Assembly: GCA_019114115.1 (NCBI GenBank)
Contig: DXGD01000396.1
Coordinates: 1 to 6,127 of the forward strand
Length of the DNA stretch: 6,127 bases
DNA from: Candidatus Nesterenkonia stercoripullorum
Lineage (GTDB): Bacteria > Actinomycetota > Actinomycetes > Actinomycetales > Micrococcaceae
Direction: 5' to 3'
In this document: one piece after another, positions 1-5,471 of the stretch
Layout of the letters: each line of letters begins with the position of its first letter
Position numbering within the stretch: the stretch's first letter is position 1
The notes under the pieces: model-generated
Told to the model about the DNA's origin: nothing
What the model saw: only the letters and a program-made list of their open reading frames with translations
Databases searched by the model: none
Program-made: the position numbers and the translations under genes

Positions 1-21
1 CGCCGCCTAACCCGAGCCGGG

Positions 22-27
22 CATACT
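22..27 (+). promoter_or_regulatory. Possible -10 element of the two-component operon
   Basis: CATACT resembles the TATAAT-type -10 hexamer and lies 31 bases before the response regulator ATG, a sensible distance for a short leader. The matching -35 would fall at or before the first base of the window, so it cannot be tested. This is a weak call resting on one hexamer. Confidence 0.2.
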
Positions 28-58
28 GGTCGCTCCGGGACACCTGAAAGGACATCTC

Positions 59-721
59 ATGCGAATACTGCTTGTTGAAGACGACGCCGACCTCTCGGCG
101 GCTGTCGCTTCCGCGCTGACACGGGATGGACTCCTCGTCATCACTGCCTCTGATGGTGTCGAAGCGCTGGACCGCATGGCGGAGTACGACTTCGACGTGG
201 TGATCCTGGACCGAGACCTTCCCCGCATGAGCGGCGACAGCGTCTGCAGGGAAATGCGCGACAACGGAGAGTCGACTCCTGTGTTGATGCTTACCGCTTT
301 GCACGCCGTCCGCGACCGCGTTGCAGGCCTTGATATGGGAGCCGACGACTACCTCACGAAACCATTCGCGCATGAAGAACTCTTGGCCAGAGTCCGCGCC
401 CTTGGTCGTCGCAGGGGAAGTCCCGTAGACCGCGAGCTCCAGGCTGGTGATCTCGCCGTAGATCTCGAGCGACGCACGGTGACATTTCAGGGTGAGCGTG
501 TACGGCTCTCCCCCAAGGAGTTCGGTGTTCTCGAGGCCCTCGTGCGGGCCGATGGCCGGCCACTCAGTGTTGACCGGCTACTGGATATTGGCTGGGATGC
601 CCCTGACGCAGTTTCGCGCAGCGTCGTCAAAGTCACCATTCACGCGCTTCGCCAGAAGCTCGACGCCGATCTAGTCGTTCACGACCCTGGGTTCGGCTAC
701 CGGTTGGAGACCACGCCATGA
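59..721 (+). CDS. OmpR/PhoB-family response regulator (CutR-like)
   Basis: A 220-residue DNA-binding response regulator, full length for the family. The receiver domain (about residues 1-120) has the acidic pair D8/D9, phosphoacceptor D51 in ILDRDLP, T79 in LMLTA and K101 in LTKPF. A winged-helix effector domain (about 126-219) follows, with the SPKEFGVLEALV helix, the recognition helix region VVKVTIHALRQKL and the terminal wing GFGYRLE. The wording of the receiver (LDRDLP, GADDYLTKPF, ARVRALGRR) resembles CutR of Streptomyces; this is family recognition from memory, not a search. The ATG at 59 is preceded by AAAGGA at 47-52 with a 6-base gap. The stop overlaps the kinase start as ATGA, so the two are translationally coupled. 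Phosphorylation by the partner kinase is expected to promote promoter binding. The target genes are not visible. Confidence 0.95.
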   Translation: MRILLVEDDADLSAAVASALTRDGLLVITASDGVEALDRMAEYDFDVVILDRDLPRMSGDSVCREMRDNGESTPVLMLTALHAVRDRVAGLDMGADDYLTKPFAHEELLARVRALGRRRGSPVDRELQAGDLAVDLERRTVTFQGERVRLSPKEFGVLEALVRADGRPLSVDRLLDIGWDAPDAVSRSVVKVTIHALRQKLDADLVVHDPGFGYRLETTP

Positions 722-1878
722 CTGTCGCCCGTTCGCCTCTCGCCAGACGCATTGCCCTCACCTCAGCGGTGATACTGGCAGCAGTCTCGGTCCTCGTGCT
801 CCTGGCAGTGTGGAGTGTGCTCAATTCGGTGGCCTCATCGAGTATCAGCGTTGACCCGTCCGATGCGACATCGAGTTCTCCGGAGGTAGTAGAGGCCACC
901 TACCAGTTGGCCTCGGGCGCGGTCACCAACATCATGCTGCTGACCGGAACAGCGCTACTGGCAGTGGCTGCTTTGGGGTCTTTCATCAGCTACTGGGCTG
1001 CGAAAGTCTCTCTTCGGCGCGTCGCCGAGGTCAGCGCACACACTCGCCGCATCAGTGCCAGCACTCTTGACGAACGTCTGAATCTCACGGGACCTCCGGA
1101 TGAAATCAAGGAGCTCGCTGACACCATCGACAACACACTGAGCGCACTCGATGAGGCATTCGCTCAGCAGGAGCGATTCGCGGCCAATGCATCACATGAG
1201 CTGCGCACACCACTTGCAGTTCTGCGGACCTCCATTGAGTCCCTCTCCCGTGTGAACAATGAGGCCGCGGGGGAGGACCTGGCACGGGCTGAGCGAAGCA
1301 CTGCGCGGATGGAGACCGTCCTTGACTCGCTCATACTGCTTGCCCAGACCAAGCAGCTCCCAGCAGATCGTCGGTTCCCGATCGATCTCTCGGCGAGTAT
1401 GCGGATCGCCTACGAGGACTTCGCTGAGGATTTCGTGGCTCAGAAGATTGACGTGAGCATCTCCATCAAGGAGGACGTCAATACCACGGGAGATCAGACC
1501 CTCGTCCTCCAGGCGATCCACAACCTGCTAGCAAACGCCCAGCGCTACACACCCAGCGGGGGCCGCGCCCAGATAGTTGTGGACACCGAAGGCGACGATG
1601 CCGTCGTCGTAGTCACCAACACTGGACGACGTCTCGAGCCGAGCGAAGCTGTCCGCCTCGCGGAGCCCTTCAACAGAGGCGAGAACAGCCGTCAGAACCA
1701 CATCCCGGGGACGGGCCTCGGACTATCGATCGTGAATAGCATCGCCGTTCAGCACGGAGGAGCATTAACTATCCTCGCCAACCCGGAAGGCGGCCTGACT
1801 GCGACGATCCGGTTGCCACGGACAGCATCCGGGGCCGGGGACCGGCTCCCCGGCCCCGGTGTTCCTTCACGCGCGTAG
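718..1878 (+). CDS. Two-component sensor histidine kinase (CutS-like, HAMP type)
   Basis: A 386-residue membrane kinase, the partner of the preceding regulator. Transmembrane segment 1 is about residues 11-35 and segment 2 about 69-93. They enclose a short Ser-rich outer loop of about 33 residues without cysteine. A HAMP-like linker (about 94-147) follows, then the dimerisation/phosphotransfer helix with FAANASHELRTP, where H160 is the phosphorylated histidine. The ATPase domain has an N box in LQAIHNLLANAQRYTP, a degenerate G1 box (TNTGRRL instead of DxGxG), an F box (AEPFNRG) and a G2 box (GTGLGLSIV). The Asn-for-Asp G1 change recurs, from memory, in CutS-like actinobacterial kinases, so activity is probably retained. 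GGAG at 706-709, 8 bases ahead, supports the ATG at 718. The last 15 or so residues (after IRLPRTA) lie beyond the ATPase fold and are encoded by a terminator-like hairpin. The stimulus is unknown; a short loop suggests membrane or envelope sensing. Confidence 0.93.
   Translation: MTVARSPLARRIALTSAVILAAVSVLVLLAVWSVLNSVASSSISVDPSDATSSSPEVVEATYQLASGAVTNIMLLTGTALLAVAALGSFISYWAAKVSLRRVAEVSAHTRRISASTLDERLNLTGPPDEIKELADTIDNTLSALDEAFAQQERFAANASHELRTPLAVLRTSIESLSRVNNEAAGEDLARAERSTARMETVLDSLILLAQTKQLPADRRFPIDLSASMRIAYEDFAEDFVAQKIDVSISIKEDVNTTGDQTLVLQAIHNLLANAQRYTPSGGRAQIVVDTEGDDAVVVVTNTGRRLEPSEAVRLAEPFNRGENSRQNHIPGTGLGLSIVNSIAVQHGGALTILANPEGGLTATIRLPRTASGAGDRLPGPGVPSRA
1829..1868 (+). terminator. Strong terminator-like hairpin inside the kinase 3' end
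   Basis: A perfect 13-bp GC-rich inverted repeat: the left arm CCGGGGCCGGGGA at 1829-1841, a 5-base loop CCGGC, and the right arm TCCCCGGCCCCGG at 1847-1859. A weakly T-rich stretch TGTTCCTTC follows. It ends 17 bases before the kinase stop codon, so the hairpin is wholly within the ORF. The arms are strong enough to fold on either strand, so it may also stop readthrough from the convergent acetyltransferase gene. There is no uninterrupted T tract, which is common for actinobacterial terminators. Confidence 0.7.
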
Positions 1879-1905
1879 GCCCAGGTCGAACCGTAGAGCC
1901 GGAGG

Positions 1906-1920
1906 CTGCACCGCGTGCAG
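1906..1920. terminator. Small hairpin between convergent genes
   Basis: CTGCAC, loop CGC, GTGCAG: a perfect 6-bp stem lying in the 64-base gap between the kinase stop (1878) and the acetyltransferase stop (1943). Its position suits a bidirectional terminator. Neither side carries a T tract and the stem is short, so this is a weak call. Confidence 0.3.
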
Positions 1921-1942
1921 TGGGCGCGGGATTTCGGCGTGA

Positions 1943-2455
1943 TCAGATGCCGAATGGTGCTGCGTAGCGGACGGTCCCGAGGGGCAACGGTTCGGAGCCC
2001 AGGCGCAGTGCCATCAACGCCTCGTCGGGGACGTCGATACTCAGCCGTATGTCGTATTCCGAGGCGCGGGTGAATCCGAATCGGGGGTAATAAGTCGGGT
2101 GCCCGAGGACAATCACGAAGTGCTCGCCGGCCTCTTCAGCGTCCCTGAGGGCAGCGCTGATCGCAGCCGAGCCTGCCCCGGTCTTCTGGTACTCGGGTAA
2201 GACGGCGCAGGGTGCCAGCGCTAGCGCTGGAGTGTCATCGACGTGGCAGCGAGTCAGCAGAGCGTGGCCAACGAGTTTCCCATCCGGCGTTTCGCTCACG
2301 ACCGAGAGGCCGTCGATCCACGCAGGATCGGCGCGTAGCGCGTCGACGAGGTCGGCCTCCTCGGTGGTGTCGAATGCGGCATTGTTGATCTCGCGGATCG
2401 CGGCGACGTCGGCGTCGGTCTCGGCGCGGGTGATCCAGTCATTCGGCGTCGTCAT
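1943..2455 (-). CDS. GNAT N-acetyltransferase, YhbS-like
   Basis: A 170-residue acetyl-CoA-dependent N-acyltransferase of the GNAT fold. The acetyl-CoA pyrophosphate loop is visible as VLPEYQKTGAGSAAI (residues 85-99; the usual pattern is Q/RxxGxG/A). It is followed by FVIVLGHPTYYPRFGF (113-128), a signature of the YhbS/COG3153 group. The N-terminal part TRAETDADVAAIREINNAAF is the usual first strand and helix of the fold. The substrate cannot be read from sequence; relatives are mostly uncharacterised. I chose ATG at 2455, not the more upstream in-frame start at 2581. It has GGAG 8 bases ahead, and the 42 extra upstream residues look unlike any GNAT N-terminus. The gene follows the monooxygenase on the same strand after 163 bases, so it may be co-transcribed or have its own promoter. 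Confidence 0.88.
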   Translation of the reverse strand: MTTPNDWITRAETDADVAAIREINNAAFDTTEEADLVDALRADPAWIDGLSVVSETPDGKLVGHALLTRCHVDDTPALALAPCAVLPEYQKTGAGSAAISAALRDAEEAGEHFVIVLGHPTYYPRFGFTRASEYDIRLSIDVPDEALMALRLGSEPLPLGTVRYAAPFGI

Positions 2456-2463
2456 AATGCGGT

Positions 2464-2467
2464 CTCC
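2464..2467 (-). promoter_or_regulatory. Ribosome binding site fixing the acetyltransferase start
   Basis: On the minus strand GGAG stands 8 bases before the ATG at 2455 (GGAGACCGCATTATG). This decides between the short 170-residue form and the longer 212-residue reading from 2581. Confidence 0.65.
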
Positions 2468-2618
2468 GTACTGTGCGTAAGTGATGCGGTGAGGTGCCTC
2501 GGGGTAAGCACGCGGGTGCCTTCGCAGAACACGATAGAAGGCCCCGCCGGGCCCACACCAATCCAAGGAACTCTCTCCCACTTGACCATCGTGGCAGTTC
2601 AGTCTTCGCGAGACGCCG

Positions 2619-4136
2619 TTACCCGTGTTGGGGTGCCGGAGCCGTCAGTGCCGGAGTTTGCTTCGGCGCTTGCCTCACAAAGAACTTCTGCGGATCGAAG
2701 CGTGAGTACCGCCGGGCGAACTCGGACGCGGTGCCCGGCCACAACAGGGTGACCCGGCCGCTGGAGCTGTCCCGGTACCAGCTCGTGCATTGACCCGACA
2801 TCCACACGGTCTCGGCCGCCCGAGCGTCGAGCTGGCGAGTGTAGTCCTCTTCCGCGCTTCGGCGGACCTCGCAGATCTGCCCCTCGGGAAGGTGTTCAAG
2901 GGCGCTCAGCAGATGCTCGATCTGGACCTCCATGATGCTCAGCGCGGAGTTATGTCCCAGTGCTGAATTCGGCCCGCCCAGCAGGAAGCAGTTAGGGAAC
3001 CCGGTGACTGCAGTGGAGGCATAAGACGTCATCCCATTCTGCCAATGCTCGCTGAGCCGTTGGCCGTCGTGCCCGCGTACCGAATCAGCCATGGGCGGCC
3101 GGTGCGCTTCGAACCCCGTTGCGAAGATCAGGGCGTCGAGCTGGTGCTGACGGCCTGAAGCGGCTCGAGCCAGATTCCCCTGCACCGATTCCAGCGCGCT
3201 GTTCTCCAGCATCACTTCCGCGCGGTTCAACGCCGGATACCAGCGATCAGAGAGCAGGACTCGTTTGCAGCCGATCGTGTAGTTCGGCATGAGCTTGGCC
3301 CGTAGCTGCGCGTCCGCGACCTGGTGCTCCAGGTGCTCACGTGCCTGATGCTGCAATTCCAGGTTCTGTGCGCTCCCAGTGAGCCGGGCGTCGAAGCCGT
3401 CATCCATCTCCGCGAAGATGGTCTGGCGGTGGGCCTGCCGGGCGCCGTCGTCGTGGGCGAAGAGCTGCTGGTGGGAGGGCGTGTAGGCAGTATTGTGCTT
3501 CGGCAGCACCCAGGGAGCGCTGCGCTGGAAGATAGTCACGAGGGCGCCGGCGTCGACCAGCTCAGGCACGAGCTGCACGGCCGAAGCCCCTGTGCCGACC
3601 ACTCCTACCCGGCGACCCTCGACGTCGGTCTCTGCCTGCCAGCGCGCTGTGTGGAATACCGGGCCGGGGAAGCTGCCCAGCCCCGGGATGTCCGGGATGC
3701 GGGGTTCGGTGAATCGTCCGGTGGCCAGGACGAGCACGGACGCGGTCGTCGTGCCGCGCGAGGTGTGCAGCACCCAGCGGGCGTCCTGCTCGTGCCACTG
3801 CGCGGAGATGAGCGACGTGCCCAGGTGAAGGCGATCTTGGATGAGCCTGTCGACGGCGCAGGCGGTGAGGTAGTCCCGGATCTGCTTCCCCGTGGCGAAG
3901 CGATGGGTCCAGTCTGCTTTCGGCGCGAAGGAGAAGGAATACAGGTGTGACGGCACATCGCAGGCCACCCCGGGGTACGTGTTCTCCCTCCAGGTGCCAC
4001 CCACGCTCTGCGCGCGTTCAAGCACAGCGAAGGAACGTTCACCGGAAGCCGACAGGCGCATCGCGGCGCCGATCCCCGCGAAGCCAGCACCCACGACGGC
4101 CACTCTGACATGCGCGCCCTCCAGAGAGCGGCTCAC
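2619..4136 (-). CDS. FAD/NADPH-dependent monooxygenase, probable Baeyer-Villiger type
   Basis: A 505-residue flavoprotein expected to insert one oxygen atom from O2 into an organic substrate using NADPH, in the cytoplasm. An N-terminal FAD-binding Rossmann motif GAGFAG is at residues 16-21. The region GGTWRENTYPGVACD (46-60) matches the Baeyer-Villiger pattern GxWxxxxYPGxxxD. The hallmark FxGxxxHxxxW is present as FPGPVFHTARW (156-166). The NADPH Rossmann motif GTGASA is at 181-186, GCKRVLLSDRWYPAL at 289-303, and the linker motif ATGF at 339-342. Length and motifs fit CzcO-like or 4-hydroxyacetophenone-type enzymes. The substrate is unknown, and N- or S-oxygenation is possible. The start is GTG at 4136, with GGGGAG 10 bases ahead; it overlaps the stop of a short upstream ORF as GTGA. 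No upstream in-frame start exists before a stop codon at 4206-4208. The last 15 or so residues are a Pro/Ala/Gln-rich tail. Confidence 0.92.
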   Translation of the reverse strand: MSRSLEGAHVRVAVVGAGFAGIGAAMRLSASGERSFAVLERAQSVGGTWRENTYPGVACDVPSHLYSFSFAPKADWTHRFATGKQIRDYLTACAVDRLIQDRLHLGTSLISAQWHEQDARWVLHTSRGTTTASVLVLATGRFTEPRIPDIPGLGSFPGPVFHTARWQAETDVEGRRVGVVGTGASAVQLVPELVDAGALVTIFQRSAPWVLPKHNTAYTPSHQQLFAHDDGARQAHRQTIFAEMDDGFDARLTGSAQNLELQHQAREHLEHQVADAQLRAKLMPNYTIGCKRVLLSDRWYPALNRAEVMLENSALESVQGNLARAASGRQHQLDALIFATGFEAHRPPMADSVRGHDGQRLSEHWQNGMTSYASTAVTGFPNCFLLGGPNSALGHNSALSIMEVQIEHLLSALEHLPEGQICEVRRSAEEDYTRQLDARAAETVWMSGQCTSWYRDSSSGRVTLLWPGTASEFARRYSRFDPQKFFVRQAPKQTPALTAPAPQHG

Positions 4137-4213
4137 CTGCCGGCATCTCCCCGATAGGCAGCACCAGCTCCGGGATGGGCGACGACGACGTCGTTGATGC
4201 TGATGTCAGTCAT
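4133..4213 (-). CDS. Possible 26-residue leader ORF coupled to the monooxygenase
   Basis: A short ATG-TGA frame starts MTDISINDVVVAHPGAG and ends RGDAGR. Its TGA overlaps the GTG start of the monooxygenase in the sequence GTGA. GAGG at 4218-4221 stands 4 bases ahead of its ATG, a short but usable gap. The first dozen codons nearly all end in C, as expected of coding DNA here. I recognise no family, and no Cys or membrane segment is present. It may be a coupling leader peptide, the remnant of a lost upstream gene, or chance. The evidence is the overlap, the ribosome site and codon bias only. Confidence 0.4.
   Translation of the reverse strand: MTDISINDVVVAHPGAGAAYRGDAGR
4147..4152 (-). promoter_or_regulatory. 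Ribosome binding site for the GTG-started monooxygenase
   Basis: GGGGAG on the minus strand lies 10 bases before the GTG at 4136 and sits inside the putative leader ORF. An ATG immediately after it (4146-4144) is out of frame with the monooxygenase, which supports GTG as the true start. Confidence 0.55.
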
Positions 4214-4287
4214 AGGACCTCGGCTTCCCGTGTGCGGATCGGAGTCGTGACCCCTCTGTGTCCGGAATATCAGTTACCGTACTACGT

Positions 4288-4302
4288 GAGGAGTATCTCC
4301 TC
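4288..4302. promoter_or_regulatory. Operator-like inverted repeat GAGGAG-TAT-CTCCTC
   Basis: Perfect 6-bp arms around a 3-base centre. It lies 75 bases upstream of the leader-ORF start on the minus strand, within range of the monooxygenase promoter. The size and symmetry suit a dimeric repressor site. No binding family is identified. Confidence 0.3.
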
Positions 4303-4322
4303 TGGCGCTATCATGACTACAC

Positions 4323-4335
4323 TTACACAGTGTAA
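4323..4335. promoter_or_regulatory. Operator-like palindrome TTACAC-A-GTGTAA
   Basis: Perfect 6-bp arms around one base, in AT-rich surroundings. The form is similar to operators of TetR-type repressors, though other dimeric regulators use comparable sites. The minus-strand hexamer TTTACA overlapping it could be a -35 element for the monooxygenase, in which case a bound repressor would block polymerase directly. The regulator assignment is inference. Confidence 0.4.
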
Positions 4336-4435
4336 AGATTCCAGGAAGATATTTGACGATGTGAAGCTGGTGTTGTGCGTGCTCGACGATGAATACTCTG
4401 CTCAAAGGCCGGATAGCCAGTGCGCGAATCGAGTC

Positions 4436-4448
4436 ACCATAGCATGGT
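4436..4448. promoter_or_regulatory. Short inverted repeat ACCAT-AGC-ATGGT
   Basis: Perfect 5-bp arms with a 3-base centre, overlapping the candidate -35 of the pyrimidine operon. Five-base arms arise by chance fairly often, so the overlap with the promoter is the only reason to list it. Confidence 0.2.
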
Positions 4449-4474
4449 CAGTTCGAGCTATTCGTTAACATAAT
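4445..4474 (+). promoter_or_regulatory. Candidate promoter of the pyrimidine-catabolism operon
   Basis: TGGTCA at 4445-4450 (4 of 6 matches to TTGACA) and CATAAT at 4469-4474 (5 of 6 to TATAAT) are separated by 18 bases. They lie within the most AT-rich patch of the window. Transcription would begin near 4481, giving a leader of about 110 bases that contains a palindrome and the tandem repeat. An overlapping alternative uses TTAACA at 4465-4470 as the -35, with a poorer -10. Confidence 0.4.
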
Positions 4475-4483
4475 TTTACATAA
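4465..4483 (+). repeat. Direct repeat TTNACATAA, two copies one helical turn apart
   Basis: TTAACATAA at 4465-4473 and TTTACATAA at 4475-4483 differ at one base and start 10 bases apart, which places both on the same face of the helix. They overlap the candidate -10. This may be a regulator half-site pair or simple AT-rich low complexity. Confidence 0.3.
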
Positions 4484-4512
4484 GCGAAACAGAATCGTGT
4501 GTCGCTGCGCGT

Positions 4513-4525
4513 ACGTTCTGAACGT
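4513..4525. promoter_or_regulatory. Operator-like palindrome ACGTTC-T-GAACGT
   Basis: Perfect 6-bp arms with a single central base, just downstream of the candidate transcription start and directly before the tandem repeats. This is a typical position for a repressor roadblock, or for a hairpin in the messenger leader. Its half-sites point the opposite way from the actinobacterial LexA box, so that reading is not favoured. Confidence 0.35.
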
Positions 4526-4578
4526 CGACACAACAGGTCGAGACACCAGAGAGTCGAGACAACCGTCGAGACAACAGA
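4524..4578 (+). repeat. Four-copy tandem repeat, consensus GTCGAGACAACAG
   Basis: Copies begin at 4524, 4537, 4553 and 4565, with spacings of 13, 16 and 12 bases. The last three share the identical 9-mer GTCGAGACA; the first reads GTCGACACA. The array fills the leader directly ahead of the ribosome binding site of the first pyrimidine gene. It shows no coding sense in any frame with a ribosome site. It could be a cluster of protein-binding sites on DNA or RNA, or a replication-slippage product. Confidence 0.6.
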
Positions 4579-4583
4579 AGGGA
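4576..4583 (+). promoter_or_regulatory. Ribosome binding site of the beta-ureidopropionase gene
   Basis: AGAAGGGA ends 10 bases before the ATG at 4594, slightly farther than usual. Its first bases are also the end of the fourth tandem-repeat copy, so anything bound to the repeat could hinder initiation. Confidence 0.6.
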
Positions 4584-4593
4584 CCTCACCATC

Positions 4594-5442
4594 ATGACCG
4601 TAGTGCGGGTGGCGCTCAGCCAGACCACGTGGACCGGAGACCCAGAGTCCATGGTGCAGAAGCACGAGGGGTTCGCGCGGGAAGCAGCTGCCGCGGGTGC
4701 GCAGGTCATCTGCTTCCAGGAGCTGTTCCACGGGCCATATTTCGGCATCACCGAAGAGCGCAAGTACTACGACTTCGCCGAGCCCGCGGACGGCCCGATC
4801 GTCCAGCGGTTCGCGGCGCTGGCAGGCGAGCTCGGCCTCGTCATGGTCTTGCCCATCTACGAAGAGGCTATGCCCGGCGTGTACTACAACACGGCAGTCG
4901 TGGTGGACGCGGACGGTTCGATCCTCGGCAAGTATCGGAAGAACCACCTCCCTCACGTGGACAACTTCTACGAGAAGTTCTACTTCCGCCCGGGCAACCT
5001 CGGTTGGCCCGTGTTCGACACCGCCGTCGGGCGGATCGGCGTGACCATCTGCTATGACCGGCACTTCCCGGAAGGCTGGCGCATGCTGGGCCTCGGCGGC
5101 GCCGAGATCGTCTTCAATCCGAATGCGTCGAAGCCGGGGCTGTCCAACCGCCTCTGGGATCTGGAGCAGCCCACGGCTGCGGCCGCCAACGGCTACTTCG
5201 TCGTCGTGCCGAATCGGGTGGGCCGTGAGGACAACGAATACGGCGACCAGGCGGTCACCTTCTACGGGACCTCGTACGTGGCTGACCCGCGCGGGAACTT
5301 CGTCGGGGAGCGAGGCTCCGCGGACCACGAGGAGCTGCTGGTGCGTGACCTGGAGATGGACCTCGTCCGTGAGGTCCGCAATGAGTGGCAGTTCTACCGC
5401 GACCGTCGTCCCGATGCCTATGGTGCGGTTGTGGCGCCGTGA
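4594..5442 (+). CDS. pydC: Beta-ureidopropionase (N-carbamoyl-beta-alanine amidohydrolase), nitrilase superfamily
   Basis: A 282-residue carbon-nitrogen hydrolase, predicted cytoplasmic, converting N-carbamoyl-beta-alanine to beta-alanine, CO2 and ammonia. The catalytic residues are visible: E43 in CFQELF, K116 in YRKNHLP, C153 in ICYDRH, and a probable second glutamate E127. The Lys-Glu and Lys-Cys spacings (11 and 37) match the human enzyme as I recall it. RKNHLPHV and ICYDRHFPE, with His four residues after the catalytic Cys, are beta-ureidopropionase traits. D-carbamoylases and N-carbamoylputrescine amidases read differently at these places, though putrescine-type activity is the main alternative. 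The length is on the short side, as in many bacterial members lacking the N-terminal extension of eukaryotic forms. A dihydropyrimidinase gene starts 29 bases after the stop, which supports the role. The symbol is by function; some genomes use other names. Confidence 0.85.
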   Translation: MTVVRVALSQTTWTGDPESMVQKHEGFAREAAAAGAQVICFQELFHGPYFGITEERKYYDFAEPADGPIVQRFAALAGELGLVMVLPIYEEAMPGVYYNTAVVVDADGSILGKYRKNHLPHVDNFYEKFYFRPGNLGWPVFDTAVGRIGVTICYDRHFPEGWRMLGLGGAEIVFNPNASKPGLSNRLWDLEQPTAAAANGYFVVVPNRVGREDNEYGDQAVTFYGTSYVADPRGNFVGERGSADHEELLVRDLEMDLVREVRNEWQFYRDRRPDAYGAVVAP

Positions 5443-5457
5443 GAATCCATCGAGTTT

Positions 5458-5465
5458 AGGGGGAG
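5458..5465 (+). promoter_or_regulatory. Strong ribosome binding site of dihydropyrimidinase
   Basis: AGGGGGAG stands 6 bases before the ATG at 5472 in the 29-base gap after the upstream stop. It suggests independent, efficient initiation rather than coupling by overlap. Confidence 0.7.
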
Positions 5466-5471
5466 CCTTCC

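Larger units (their letters stand above)
4214..4593. other. Divergent control region between monooxygenase and pyrimidine operon
   Basis: This 380-base stretch holds no convincing gene. It separates the minus-strand monooxygenase from the plus-strand pyrimidine genes, so it must carry promoters for both. It is less GC-rich than its flanks, most clearly around 4455-4495. It contains several short inverted repeats, a candidate plus-strand promoter and a tandem repeat, listed separately. No regulator gene lies within the window, so whichever protein binds here is encoded elsewhere. Long open frames crossing the region lack ribosome sites and coding character. Confidence 0.75.

Noticed and set aside
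2540..2553. A GGCCC-CGCC-GGGCC hairpin in the gap between monooxygenase and acetyltransferase as a terminator.
   Set aside because: The stem is only 5 bp, no T tract follows on the minus strand, and such GC runs are common at this base composition.
2456..2581. A longer acetyltransferase starting at 2581.
   Set aside because: The extra 42 residues look unlike a GNAT N-terminus, and the ATG at 2455 has a well-placed GGAG.
3324..3950. A 208-codon plus-strand frame opposite the monooxygenase.
   Set aside because: It overlaps the conserved flavin and NADPH motifs of the minus-strand gene and resembles no family.
4175..4468. A 97-codon plus-strand open frame in the divergent region, also usable from the internal ATG at 4313.
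   Set aside because: Neither start has a ribosome binding site at a workable distance, the composition is not protein-like, and it crosses the inverted repeats that look regulatory.
4513..4525. An SOS (LexA) box reading of the ACGTTC-T-GAACGT palindrome.
   Set aside because: Actinobacterial LexA sites have GAAC first and GTTC second with a wider centre; here the half-sites are reversed and only one base apart, and no repair gene is adjacent.
4524..4578. A CRISPR array reading of the short tandem repeats.
   Set aside because: The units are 12-16 bases without spacers of unique sequence, and no cas gene is present.
4465..5328. A 287-codon minus-strand frame opposite the beta-ureidopropionase.
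   Set aside because: It is an antisense shadow of a gene with clear catalytic motifs; high GC at third positions keeps such frames open.
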